DNA of 64,000 nucleotides from assembly GCF_003589595.1 (NCBI RefSeq), contig NW_020653945.1, positions 3,011,543 through 3,075,542 of the forward strand. The letters run 5' to 3'. A program made the position numbers and the translations under genes. Position 1 is the first letter of the stretch. Every line of letters begins with the position of its first letter. Shown one piece after another: positions 25,701 to 40,700 of this stretch. This DNA comes from Hyposmocoma kahamanoa (lineage: Eukaryota; Arthropoda; Insecta; Lepidoptera; Cosmopterigidae). The notes under the pieces are model-generated. The model did no database searches and was not told the DNA's origin. It was given only the letters and a program-made list of their open reading frames with translations.

Positions 25701-28700
25701 TTACGTTTTTTAAGTTTACCCTGAATATAAATGTTTATAAACTATACTTTAAGGAGTAATTTCATGGTAAACATTAGAATCACTCAAACGGAATATTATA
25801 GTGCTTTTTAAGTGCAGGATTTGCGGTGTATTACTGCATTTTATTTGAGATGTTTTTATTGTAGTACGGAGGGTATTTATTTAGCAATGCAGAATAATAA
25901 TTTTTATTTTTAAAAACTTGTATTTAAACTGAATCCTTTTCTAATTTACGAAGCGGGTATTAGTTCCGGATCCGAAAGTCAGACCCACTTCGTATGTCGC
26001 TTGTGCACTTAGTCCACAATATGAATATTGTACACCTAGAGATAAAATGACCCCTGTGATATTTCGGACCGTCATTTCTCGGATTCGGAACTGGCCCTAT
26101 ACTCCCGGTCTCCGTTCGATATACCGAAACAATTACTATCAAATAAGCAATAGGTATTCGTCCAAATGACGAAAGACGTATGATTTTTTTTATGTAAAGA
26201 AGGGCCTTCTACGAGCAAACGAGCCACCTGATGGCAGGTGGTCATGGACATTTGCAACATCAGATGAGCTGCCTATGCGTTGCTAGCCTTTGAGAGCCTT
26301 GTAAACACGCTTTTTGAAGAACCTCATAAAGAGGAGAGACTTCTGGATAAAGATCATTCCACATCTTACAGGTTCGAGGAAGGAATGAACGAGATGCCCG
26401 CGTGGTCTTACAATGCCAGGCATTTGAGATTTGGGAATGGACTCTACTCCTTTGGCAGGAGGTGCGATGGTAGAAACGAGACGGTGGCTCCAGTTCGAAG
26501 AGTACTCCCCATTATAAAGACGGTAGAACACACACAGAGAGCCAACGTCTCTCCGTAGGCTAAGGGGCTCCACACCTATGATGTGAATGAAGCTTCATAC
26601 TTGACGTTGTCTTTTTTTTATAAAATATAAGTGCGCACTTGACCTCCATCTCACCTGATGGAAAGTGATGATGAGGTCGACGATGGAGCATGCGCACCTA
26701 AAGTAGTCCAGTCTTCACTAGTCTTTTCATTTCTAAAGGTTTCTATCGTCCGCCCTTTCCTTTACCCCACTGACCTTCTGTATAAGTCGTGTAAGGTACT
26801 AACTGTAAGGCAATTATTTATTATTATTAAGTCCAGCACATTGCACTCCCATAGAGCACTGAAAACTCTAACAAACGACGGAAAGATATTGTCTGCCCCA
26901 AAATTGTATCATCAAAACTTGTGTTTATTTCCAGATTTTTTTGTGTTTCTTGGGCCATTATTGTACAATAAATAAAACGCCAAACTGGCCATACAACATT
27001 TTTGTTACATAAAGGTTAACAAAATTCTCCTAGAATTCCTTCAAAATGCGTCCTACGATGATACAGAGACTATTAATTATCCCAAAATAAACGTTGGTTA
27101 ATTTAAGCGTATATGAGTAGCATTTTATTGTTTAATTATTTTTTGTTTATTATTTAATCACATGATTAATAATATACATATATTCACCTGTATAATTAGT
27201 ACTTTTTACCTGAAAGACTGGATTCTCGTAGTTCAGGTATATGAGTTATATTTTACATTTATTCGCATAGTCTTTAGTTATTCATTTGTACAATAAGTTA
27301 TTCAATAAACAATTTTATTTTAATTTTTTTTACTTGGTCGAGTATTATTCATTTGACAGTAACTGTTATGGACGGATGTCGGATGGAGACCCCCTGATAC
27401 GAATCCAATGAAATATGCAAACGCTCTTTTCAAAACCGGAACGCAGTAATGTAAGCATTAGGCGCCTCGCAAGCGTGTCTTATTGGATAAAACGAACCGG
27501 CAACTAGTAGCGAATATTGTATTTACATACAATTGATATGAAACGACATGCAATGGGACACGTCGCAGCAACCGCAATTTGTATGATAATAGAATATTCG
27601 CTTCTAGTTGCAGGTTGCTTCTATCCGCAGGACCTCTCGTTGCCTTGAGAGGCGGTGGCCTCCTTTTGAGGCCGCGGAGCGGGTGCGCGAGGACGCGGCG
27701 GACGCGCACCCGCTTCGGCGCAGACGTACGGGGAGAAGGCGAAGGCAGTTCGCTGCTCGCCTGATCCCCTAGTGAGGCCAGCGGGCTCTGGACAGGGACT
27801 CCGGAGCCTAATGCAGGCACGGCCTCACTCGTCTGGGGGGCGGGTCGGAGGACAACTGACCTGCCCCTCCGTCCGAGTCTCCCTGGGCTCAGGGGGATCC
27901 CTAAAAACTTCCCCCCCCGGCAAAAAAAAAAAAAAAAAAAGGTTGCTTCTATCCAATACAAAACACACGTTTGCGTGACGTTTTACTGCTTGGCGGCAGT
28001 AATAGGTAAGGTGGCAGTACTTTCCTGGACGAATTCGCTTACAAGAAGTTATACTGCTATCAAAATATGTTGAGAAAATTTCACAATCCTTGGCCAATGT
28101 ATAAAGACTACAACCCGCATTTAGCCAGCGTAGTAGACTATGTTTTAACTCTACTTAGAAGAGGTCCGTATTTAGATCCGACTTATAACGCGTTGACGAT
28201 AATAAACGTCTTACAAAGTCATATAAATGAGGCTTGTTCAAGTTTACTACACTTTACACTTGCTCGTTGTAAGTGTGCAAACTTTAACCTCTCCGTGACG
28301 TAATGAGGTCATTAACGACGACGGTAACTCTCGGTCGGACGCCGCCCTATTGTTTACCACTACGTTTTATTTTGTAAACGGTATAGGGCGCTACTCTATG
28401 TGAAATAAATATATGAACGTTTGTTTACTAGTAGGGTACTTTAAAGAGTTTGGTCAATATAATTATGTTGAAGCTCTCAAATAACAATATGAATTGTTAG
28501 TATTAAAAATTAACTGCTGATTATAAAAACAACATCGTTTCGTTTAAACAGTCATCCATAATCGTAAGTCCATTTAGGTATATTTTTTCTACTTTAAATC
28601 TAATATATCGTCAAGTTTACCGCCACTAGATGGCGTTGTATTGTAATTTGTAATATTGATAACGAGTAGATGGCGCTGTCTCTATTTGATTAATGTTGAG

Positions 28701-31700
28701 TTTATTTTTGGCTTTTCGCTGTTAATAATTGTTAACTTAGTTGTCTATTGTGCAAAATAATTTAAATTAGGTATACCGTTTCACAGCTGCATACATATAT
28801 CGTCGGTGTTTTCTAGAAAGGGCGAAAGTGCCATTTCGAAAAACAAATTCAGGGCGGGTTTTAGTTTTTCACGACTATTTTAAAATATTTGGGTATTGTT
28901 TTAAATTAAGTATTAAACCTTAATTAAAACCAAATTTGAATATTAAAAACAGCACGTAAATATTTTAAAACAGTCGTTAAAATACAAAAACTTGCTCCCC
29001 CAAACATCATAGTGAAATTTCTAAGACTTCAACTTATATCACAGGGTGATGGGTACAGTGGCAGTCCCCCTCAAGTCTTTATCACAGACAGCTGTGTCGC
29101 TTACCACCAGGCGCGCGATTTTACTTTTTTTATGATCAAGTGACGGGACGAACAAGTCATGCGCCTGATTATAAGCTACATGCCTGTCCATAACAGTTTC
29201 AGTGCCACTTAGAGCTTTAAATTGCAAAAATGTGAGGGGCACACTGCATCCGTCATCCTGAGACATAAGTAGACAAGTCCCATATGTCTGTAATTTCACC
29301 AGCACTCTTAAACTTCCAAACCGGAACGCAGTAATGCTCACATTACTGCTTGGCGGCAGAAATAGGCAAGGTGGCAGTACTTCCCTGGACGAGTTCTTTC
29401 ATAAGTCCGACGTCTGACTTGTTTGGTCCGTCTTTTGATAACATAAAAAAATACCATGATATTTAATACATAAACGTTGCAATAAATATCATTCCAGTTT
29501 CTAACTATAGTCTTTATTTCGCATAATCAAGGTACGTAGTCTGCTCAAAAAAAAAACGTCATGAATACAAAAATTCACACATACTTACGACATGTCAATT
29601 GTGTCGATTTGTACGTATGAAATGATGTTTGGTATTACACGACATAGACTTTTTAACGCTAATTGTTATGATCCATTAATAGAATTGACCTTTATGGTAA
29701 CAACCTTATTGATGTGTTTGTTCATGTGAAGGTGGGGTGAACAGCGTGACGCAGTTAGGGTGTTACGTAAGATTGATGGAATATAGAAATGGTCACTATT
29801 TTAGAGTAGCACATATTCCATTATACATCCCATTGCAGGGCACGGGCAGGGTTTAGGGCGTTCGCGCACAGCGTTCGGTCCGATTTCGTGTATAAACAGA
29901 TCTAGAAAATTCCGCGTGTCTTCGGATGTCGCCTATGCACTGCGTCCCATCCGAGAAAATAATGATATCACTTGTACATCTAGAGCATAGGTTCCTAAAC
30001 GTTTTCAGCTCACCGTCCACTTGGGCAAAAAAAATGTCAACGTCCACGATCACACAAAAATTGAAAACACGTAATTTTTATTTTAACTTAATAAAAAAAA
30101 AAAATTACAAGGAATAAAAAATACATATGTAGTGTACTTTATATCGATAATACAGTTTTTTTTCAAATGCGGTAGCACCCCCTGGATAGCATCAACGCCC
30201 CTCAATGACTTCCCCTACTCTCTCTCTCTCTCTCTCTCGACTCTTCAGCGCCCACTGGGGCGGTAGGGACCGCTGTGGGAATCTATGTCTGGAGTTTCAA
30301 ACTCGTGGCCATTCTGATGATGTATGCATGGATGCATATAGCGTATAAAGTCGTTCTATAACTATTTATATATCTTATCAACGGTTGTCAACTTTTGGCA
30401 CTGTGCGCAAGAGAAATAACGACTCGACTTTTTTTTAGAGGAACATTTTTTTATTTATTTAGGAAACACTCTTATACAAATCTTACAAAAAACATATTAA
30501 CTTATTACCAAACCAAGTTGCTCCATTAAATACGCAAAAGTTTTTTTTTACAAAACATGAATTTGTACATAGGACACCTGTCTAAAATGAAGAGAATTGA
30601 TGACACTTATAATAAATAAACAATATATTGTAAACGATAGTCAAACCAGCTGCCACAGAGGTTTTATTTTATGCACGGGGTCCTCTGTCAAATATAATAT
30701 CTTAATACCAAAAAAAACCAACTAAGTAAACATCTGTCCCAAAAATGCTACTAATTGCAGGAGCTTTTTAGTGACGAAGAAAATTGTTCATAATGTTATA
30801 AAAAAAAATGTAATGTTCATATGTTATGTGTTATAAAAATATTATATTGTGATTATGTAATTTAATAAAATAAATGCAGAATAATAATATCACGGAGTAA
30901 ATAACCGCAATTATTACGAAGATTGAATTGACAAATGTATTTTTTTTAAATAAAATGTAAGTGCGTGCTTGACCTTATTATACAATACTAAGTTAATTTG
31001 ACGATTATTTGATAAGTAATTAATTTTTTATTGATTAATTATTAATAAATAAATAGATTTATTTTTAAAATACTTTAAATTTAAATTTGACAATCATTTT
31101 AAAATTAAATCATTTGACTTTCTTAATATATTTGCTTAGATTTATTTATTTTTATTGCAATAATATTATGATGAATAATTATGTTAAAAATTGATATTGC
31201 TGCGCCCTTACAGGGTACATATTTGATACTTTGCCAACTACTATAAGACCTAATGTAACAACATGTTTTGCAATTTTTTTTATTGCCTTTTTAATGCCTC
31301 TGTGGCTGAACAGTTACCATGCCGAACTTCCACGCAGAGGTCCTAGATTTGATTCCCGGGCCGAGAAAAATATTTGTATGGCCTCCATTTATTTCTCTCG
31401 AGAGTTTGATTGAAATTTATTGTTGTCTATGTGTGTGTTCATGGCACCCGCGACACAGGGTTTCCTTAGTGCGTTATTTACTATTATTTTATAATAATCA
31501 CGATGAACTTAATAAATGATGTCCATTTTTAAATAATGAACATTTTTAATGGAATGATGTCTATTTTGTATTTAATTTTCTTTTAATTGTTTAGACTTGG
31601 AACGGATCTAGTGCGCAAGCGTTGATACAAATCGATACCTCCGATGAACACTACGTCAACATTATTTTTTGGTAATTTTCTGTTATTTTTGTAGACAGTC

Positions 31701-34700
31701 ATATTTATTTACTACTATTATGCTCCCCGAATTTTGTGAAGAAGAAGAAGTGTAAAGAAGCAAAAAACAATATTAGAAAGACCAAAAAAAATTTTGTGAA
31801 AAAAAAAACAAATAAGGAAACAGAAACAAAATAAAAACGAAGCAGATCCAAATATTAAGTTGACGTCGTATTCATTGAAGGTATCGGAATAATACATTAG
31901 TGACTTCGAGTTTTAAATATAATGATTTTAATTAACATGTCGACCTCGGTGGCTGATAGGTTTGAACCACGGGAGTTAGATGAGGTCCCGAGATCGATCC
32001 CCGGTAGGACCAATCAGGGAAGTGAACTTTCCTAAATTGGTTCTGGTCTGGGTGTTCCGGATAATGCCCCGGACTGAATTTCATTGCTTCATTTTTCATT
32101 GCATCATTTTAGTCTAAGACCAGGTAATTTATTGTATTAGTTTATTATTACTAAAGTTAGTCTGCTTCAATCGCGAAACCATTTAGGTGTCGGCAGAATA
32201 TCTGCGCTGCAAACTTATGAATTTGGTAAAATTGTCATCATCATCATCAATATCATCAGCCTATCGCAGTCCACTGCTGGACATAGGCCTGCCCCAATGT
32301 GCGCCATTTCGCCCGGTTCTCAGCTTGTCGCATCCATTTCCCGCCAGCAACCTTTCGCGGGTCGTCATGTCTACCTGGCCGGAGGGCGTCCTACACTACG
32401 TTTGCCGAGTCACGGTCTCCACTTTAGAACTCGTTTTCCCCATCGCTTGTCGGTTCTTCGACAGATACGGTAAAATTGTGCTAAGCCGAAACCAGTACAT
32501 TGTTTGTTGTAACTTTCGTTTTCCTGTTATATGTAATACAGCAAAGTAATGATTTAGATTTAGATTTAGATTTATTTTATTATCTTGTAAACTTTACATT
32601 ATTATATACAATATGTTGTATTACAAGAATCGTTACAAATAGTAATAAATGTTACATTTCACGTAGTACAAGTTTTGTACTACGTAATTTTAACATAGTC
32701 AATGTATCGAGTTCTTAGGTTTTCGCGATTGTTACACATAGGAAATGAAACTATTTTTCCGGATTTAAGTCGCGTATATTTGTTTCAGTCAACCGTGACC
32801 ATGGGACCTGTAAAGGGCCCGAAACGTCGGTTTGTTTGAAAAAACAAATATACGCGATTTAAATCCGGAAAAATAGTTTCATTTCCTACATCTAAATTTT
32901 ATTTTTAATGCTTTATATTTCAAATAAATTTATAAAAATCAAACAGTTTTAGCGTAGCTCAGAACAGATTTAAATATCCTTTGATTTAATTTATTTCATG
33001 TGTCAGAAAAATAGGATCAATAATTAAAAAAGAAGACCGTTTACATTGTTTTAACCTGCTGCTTTTCAAATTAAAAATGATCATATAAATACATGCCGTT
33101 ATATAAATCACGTTTTACAATTAAAATGTGATGGAAACTCATAAAGCGAAAACTATTATAGACGCCTGAAGTTAACGGGGTCGTTAACTTCAGGCCGTTC
33201 GTGGTTAAAATAACCAATGACCTTTGCGGCATGTTTGTTCAAGTAAACGGAGGGCAACGGTGCGTGGCGTAGGGCGCCACCCTACGTAGCATTTCAGTTG
33301 ACACTTGCCTACGTTTGGGTTCGGAAAATTACTAAGATACGTCACACATTACGCCTGTGTCCCACTCGGGCATACCCCTAAGCCTTATATACACGGCTAT
33401 TCCACTACTGTAATGCACATAAGGTACTTTCTCTCCGTGAATATTTATATTTATTATATTTATTTTTTTTATATTTATAGTTTCATATTTATTTATATTT
33501 TTTATTATCAAAAAGTGTGCATATTTTATAGAATTTTGAACTATGTGCAAATTTAAAAAAAATTATTGTTATTGACTCTTTTTTAACCGACTTCAAAAAA
33601 GGAGGAAGTTCTCAATTCCACTGTATGTTTTTTTGTATGTATGTTACACGATAACTCCGATATATGTTAACCGATTTTGATTATTCTTTTGTTATTGGAA
33701 ATAGGGTATCTCAGAAGTGGTCCCGTTTAAATTTGAAAAAAAAATTCCATCTCTAAGGGTGGCACACTGGGGATGAATCCGGTTTCGCGCAATTTCCGGA
33801 TACCGATTTTAGCACAACTTGGCAAATAGATGTAACTCCGCGCACTTTTGAGGTCGGTTTTTAATTCGGATCTAATTTTTTATTTAAACAAACCAACGAG
33901 TATTACGGGCCCTTTACAGGACCCATGTTCATGGTTGATCACGACAGTGTGTATCAGTCGCAAAAACCTAAGAACTATTTAATATTGTTATCAAAATAGT
34001 AAATTAAATAAAACCTATTGTTCAGTAAATAAAAAAAAACAATGGTTACTTTTGAATCCTTAAGAAATATCGTCTTAATACAAAAGTATAACGAACCGAA
34101 TAAAAAAGGTCTCTCGAGTCCTGAGTGCTATCAATCAAGGAGCATTCGTAAATGTCTGACTCCCTTCGGGTACGAAACTGCCAAGTGTCAGTCCGCAAGA
34201 ATTCAGTGTCAAGATTGCTGAATGATGACCTTCAACAGATTTCATGATATTATACAGACGGCAGCACATCACGCTATATATATATACATATATATATAGT
34301 GTCTTGTTCCGTTGCGCTGGAGGCGATATTCGAACAAAAGTGTATTGAATGTATAGGAAATGAAACTATTTTTCCGGATTTAAATCGTGTATATTTGTTT
34401 TTTCAAACAAACCGACGTTTCGGGCCCTTTACAGGTCCCACGGTCACGGTTGACTGAGATTTTTCATTAAAAAATCTAATGAAAAATCCCAAACAGACAT
34501 AAGACTGCAGTACTAATTAATATGTTTTAGTTTATTCTAATTTCTATTAATAATTAATAATAAATTGAACTTAATAAAAATTCATTCAATAAAATAATTT
34601 GTAAAACTTAATATAGCGTAAATTGGAATGTTTTCATTGTAAAATTAAAAATAAGGTATTTAATTAATAACTATTGTAACTATAGTAGAAAAAATAGGGT

Positions 34701-37700
34701 GGTTTGCATCAATATTAGACATAAATAAATCTACAACCTCTCTAGTTCTATGTTTAAGACTTGAAACAACTGAAAAATTTAAAAAAAATGGAAAAGCAAA
34801 AAGCACTAGTGCGAAAAATCCAACTTTCGGCACGATTTGTAGTACTAAAAATGCCACGTTTTGAGCAACTGTATTAAAAAACATTTTATTATAATCCATC
34901 AATACCTCTAAGATCAATAGTGTTATAAATCATTGAATAACTATAAGTCGTTGATAACTAACCAATTGGAAATGAAACTATTTTTCCGGATTTAAATCGC
35001 GTATATTTGTTTTTTCAAACAAACCAGTGAAAAAAAGTGGTTTGTATCAATATTAGACCTAACTGGTTGAAGACTGTACCACCTCAGTCAACCGTGACCA
35101 TGGGACCTGTAAAGGGCCCGAAACGTCGGTTTGTTTGAAAAAACAAATATACGCGATTTAAATCCGGAAATATAGTTTCATTTCCTATGTGTAACAATCG
35201 CGAAAACATGAGAACTCGATATGTATTGAATGTACATCAACCTAATGGACGAATGGCTGCTTAATACAAGACTTTAATTTCTAAGTTATATACATTTGTG
35301 AGTGTTTACTAACAATACCTCTCGCTAAATATTATAATAAAACCTTCGTGTGCCTAAGGTTCACAACACCTGAAAAAAAGTGTGAAGTCTCCTAAGGGCA
35401 TTGGTCGAGAGTGTCGAACTATGCGACTCATTCGAAGAACAGAGTCCGATGTGATTATATAGCGAAAAGAAAATAAATAAATAATTTCGTTATTCAAACT
35501 AAGGCCTATGTAAAGGTGTTTTGAGAATTTATATACATAGGGCGCACTATAAGTTTCCGGAACTGGCCACTTACATAAACAATATTTAAAAAGTAATTAC
35601 AACATTTGAAACTGGAACTCTTTGGCTGTGGAATACAGTTTGTTTCATCTGACTGTCACTTGTTTTTACATTGTGGCATCATTTTAGAAATTGGTTGTCT
35701 ACGTCACCATGGATTTAACTCGTGAAAATAATCGTAATATGATTTTCTACGACTTTAAGTGTAATTTAACAGCTCAGCGGAGCTTCGATCGGCTTCAAAC
35801 TGCTTTTGGCGATGAAGCATCATGCAAGACGACTATTTATAGCTGGTTTGCAGAATCTAAAACGCGGTCGTGTGAATCTCATTGACGAATTTTGTGAATG
35901 GTCGTGGTGGACGGGCCCACTGCTGTAAACAAGAACAACATCGATGCTGTGCGCCGTATGATCAAAACAGACAGGCATGTGACATACCATGAGATTCGGG
36001 CATTTTTAGGTACATGCATTAGTCAAAAACCATCAATACTATACAAACATTTGGGTGTGAAAAAGCTGTGCTCTCGGTGGATCCCACACAATTTGACTGA
36101 GGCTCAAAAAACGACGCTAAAAAATTGACCAACTCCGTAAAAATAACCGTAAGCGCCGTATCATCTTGCACCACGATAATGCCAGTTCTCACACGGTCAG
36201 ACAGGCAAATGAATTTTTGAAGGTGAACAACGTTGACCTTATGAGCCATCCCGCGAACAGTCCCGACCTGGCACCTTGTGACTTTTATTTATTTACAAAA
36301 ATTAAGAACCAGTTACGCGGTCAATGATTTTCATCACCTGAAGAGGCTGTCGAAGAGTATGAAAAATATGTTTGTGAGATTCACGGAGGAGTGGCATAAA
36401 TGCTTTCAAAATTGGTTCATTCGTATGAAAAAGTGCATTAACGCTGACGAAGAATATTTTGAGAAACAATAAATTCATTTCTGACCATTTATAGTATTTT
36501 TTTCTTATTCATTCCGGAAACTTATAGTGTGCTCCACGTATCTTATTTCGTTTAGGAAATATAAAATCGAACAACGGTCGATCTGACATCCACTCCGAAT
36601 AAAATGTACATATGTAACTACTATGTACGCGTAGTCAATCAGTAATTGCTGACGTGGACTCAAGCGGCATTTACTTATTAATAAAATATTAAGTAAAATA
36701 AAAATGGAAGTAAATTAATTTGTTACTCCGCGAACCCAGTGAAGGTGTTTTTGTTATTTAGCGCAGCTATTTTGCACGATTTAACCTTCACTGGGTTCGC
36801 GGAGTAGCAAATTAATTTATTTCCATTTTTATCAACATGGACTTCCGCAAAGTAGCGCTTGAATCTATTAATTATTAAGTAAGTGACCACTTAATATCGC
36901 TTTTGCATTGGAGCTGAATTTATTAACACAGGCCGTGATTGTCTACTAGTTACTGGTTTGTGTTTTGTTATTATTTTCATTTCGTCAAATCACACGGAAC
37001 GAAAATATTTCCGGGAAGGAACGATATTATTTTCCAATCACGCTCGCAGAAGAGAGAATATTGTTTTCATATTTCTTTTCTCATAATAGGCGATACAAAA
37101 AATAAAGTAGATAATGATATATAGGACTTGAATTAATGTCGAAAACAATCTCGGTCCCATTCCGGTTACATAAATATCATGGAATATTTTCACTAGCATC
37201 GCGAACTCGATGTTATTCGACAAAAAGAAGCCATAAACATAATTTGAAAGGGAACGCGCGAAATGGGTGCACATCTCCCCTATTTCTCCGCTGCAGGGTT
37301 GCTATACTTAATAAATTAGTGGAATTAAATATTTCCGCTTTCCGGTTTGGTTGTATAAAATACTCGTATACAGGATGGTGGCGTTTGTAAATTATCCCGT
37401 CTTAATTTAATGGTGATTAATAATTCATTTAATGATGATGACCATGGATTCAATTGGACTAGACTAAACGCGCGCTAAACTTTGGCGCGCAGTTTCCGTC
37501 CAGTCACCGCACCGCGGAAGCTCGTACTGGTTTCAAGTACGTTGAATAAAATTCGAGTTATTATTATAAATACGTGAGTTATATGTTAGTTTAATGAATA
37601 CCTCTGAGTCTCGAGTTTATTATTTAAAATACGTGGCGCTGTTAATGCAATAGTGAATTAGCTCAAAAAGCGTTTTTTTTCAGAGTCGATGAAAAACGAA

Positions 37701-40700
37701 TACTCGCTTCCCGTGAAAGATCATTAAAACTAATGTATAGTTTATTTGATTTTCAACTCGGGACTTAATCACGTATAAAAAACATATTTTAATTACCTCG
37801 ACGTTTCGGACGTATTGCAACGTCCATGGTCTCGTCCCTTCCTTGAGTCCCTTGATTCTCTTCGAGTCCCGAATTAAAAATCAAATAATGTGTGAAAATC
37901 GTCATAGTTTAAATCAAAGGTTAAGTTTATTACAGACATCTTAGCAATTTCCTGCTGGCCAACTATATTTAAAAATAAAAGGGAAGAAACGTTTTCATAT
38001 TTTTGAGTAACAACTGTTCTGAACAGAACTAGCTCACATAAACTTTGTCTCATTTTGAGTTAATCAGAAATCCTTTAATTGTTTCTTACAATAATGCAAT
38101 TACGGTTTTATTGACAAGTAGATACTCAAATTTTACTTTTGTCAAGTGAAAGAAAAGAAACAAAGATTTTTCCGTCAAAATTGTAAGTTATATTCGTTCT
38201 TGGCAAAAGAACAAGTCAGGGCTTTACGTTCAATTCTATATAAAAGTCCAAGTATCTATTGCACAGTCTCATATTTCTACGCCGCAATTCTCAACATAAC
38301 TATACTCGGACATGGAAAAGAACATGATATAACAAATTGGAAATGAAATTTTTTTTTTTTGGGTTCCAATCGCGTATATTTGTTCTTCAAACAAACTGAA
38401 AGAGCCCACAGACCTATATATGTCTGTGGAAAGAGAAAAAGTTTGAAAAAATTGTTTCGTTTTCAATGTGTAACAATATTTAACAAAATTTAAAGAAAAA
38501 GTTAGTTTTATGTAACAAACTGCCTCCGTCGTCGAATGGCTACCATGCTTTACTGTCCCAGGTTGGATTCCCGGGCCGGGAGAAATATTTGTAAGGCATA
38601 CATTTATTTCTCTTGAGAGTTTGGGTGTAAGTTGTGGTTGTCTATGTGTGTGTCCATGGCATCCGCGATACAGGGTTTCCCTAGTGAGGGGCTATGAGTG
38701 TGTGCGTTATTTACACATATTTATTTATTTTTATATGAAAATAAGGTATACGTTTTAACATATGTATATACAGAGTGTAATCATTGAGTGCGAGATATTA
38801 AAAACCCATAAACTGATGTCGAAAGTACGTTACCTAATAAGAACGACGTCAATAACTTTTTTAAAATAAAAAACTAAAATAATCCTTTTTTTATAAAATG
38901 TAAGTGCGCAATTCACCTCCATCTCACCTGATGGAAAGTAACTATGAGGATGCTTTATGCATGCACACCTAATAATGCCTATTCATTGTCGCTTTGAAAA
39001 AGCTCAAGTTATAACTTTCAGGGAACAAGTACGCAGGCAGGGAATTCCAATCCACAGCTGTTCGCAATGCGGGAGCGTAACGCTTCGCGCGAATCTTTGA
39101 AATATCCACAACATAGGGGTGGAACCCAAGCCTACGTCTAGTCCCCCGGTGATAGGAAGGGGAAGGCGGAATAAAATCGTGTAATTCCATCGCACACTCT
39201 CCAAAATTTTAACGTCAAACGTTCACATACATTTAATATGACATTCGTAGAGAGGTCTTAATTGGCCTCTTTAAGATTTTATAGATAACAATACTGCTAT
39301 AAATAAATAATAACACTATCGTTTTATTGCATGAAAACAAAGTGATGTTTATGTTTAAGTAAATACAAAATTTCGTATTCAAAGAAGTTGTTCCAAACTG
39401 AAGCCTCTACGAAAATCATATAAAATGTGTGTGAGCGTTTGACGTTATAATATTGCATATTTCTAGTTTTAATTAACTAAAGTTATTAATGTTGTTTTAC
39501 TCATTAGGTAACGCAATTTTGATATCAGTTTGAAGATTATTGATATATCTTAATTTTACACACTAATACACTTAATGTTTACACCCTGTATAATATCACG
39601 TAATGTAGGGTTTGACTCATATATACGGGATACCATATACGAGTCCCGGAGAGTAAATTTAAGAAATTACATTCAGTCGGTCGGCAAAAGCTGGCAAAGT
39701 TAATCCTATTGCCGGACGTGCAACAGTTTTAGGTTCGATTTTACGAGCGGGTCGTTTCTCCGTTTCGCCCCCATTCATCCATCTGCTGCTAGAGGCAAAT
39801 AAGACGATTGACGATGCTATTTTCGAATGTGATATTTTAGGGCTGTGGCTTGGCATATAAATTGGCATATAGAGATCCTGAATATGATATCGGACAGGAT
39901 GGTTGCAGCCACGGAAGAAAAAAAATTATGGTAGTGCCTTAGGCCTCGATTCCTATAAGAACCGATGTCGCCAAAACTCATACATTCTCACAATTTGAAA
40001 CACTACAAAATCTTCATATTGATTGGTCGTAGTTTCAAATTTAAAAAGAAATAACAAGCGTAGAAATAAAAAGCGCAAATAGCGTAAATTGGAATGTTTT
40101 CTTTGTAAAATTAAAAATAAGGTATGTAATTAATAACTATTGTAACTATAGTGAAAAAATAGGGTGGTTTGCATTAATATTAGACATAACTGGTTGAAGA
40201 CTGTACCACCTCAGTCAACTGTGACCATGGGACCTGTAAAGGGCCCGAAACGTCGGTTTGTTTGAAAAAACTAATATATGCGATTTAAATCCGGAAAAAT
40301 AGTTTCATTTCCTAAGAAATAACAAATTCTGGATTCTTAATATAATTTAAACTTTACCCCGTTGGCATATCGTTGAAAGTTCAATATCATCGATACCTAT
40401 TATTGCAAGTTACGACGTTTTGATATTATATTGAAATTTCAATCAAAGTACTGCCATCTAGCGGTTAATTGCTGAACGACAACGAATTAGAGTTATTAAT
40501 TTAGTTCTCCAATAAAGAAGCGACCATATTGCAGGGGTATAGCTTTACTTTCGTTCTTGTAACAAGAAAAATATTTCGTTGAACAGAAAATTGAACAAAT
40601 ATTAATATAAGACTACCATCACGGGTAATAATATTTTTGGTGCGGCCATCATTTTTGCACTCCAAAACAGCACAACAAGGCATTTTCTTATATTTTTCAA

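Noticed and set aside
27458..27961. 167-codon minus-strand frame rich in Pro and Arg
   Set aside because: It spans a GC-rich retroposon with poly-A and target duplications on the opposite strand. It is open only because AT-type stops are rare in GC-rich DNA.
34660..34917. 85-codon minus-strand hydrophobic frame
   Set aside because: The interior of the FB1 foldback repeat; the same sequence recurs broken at 40.1 and 62.9 kb.
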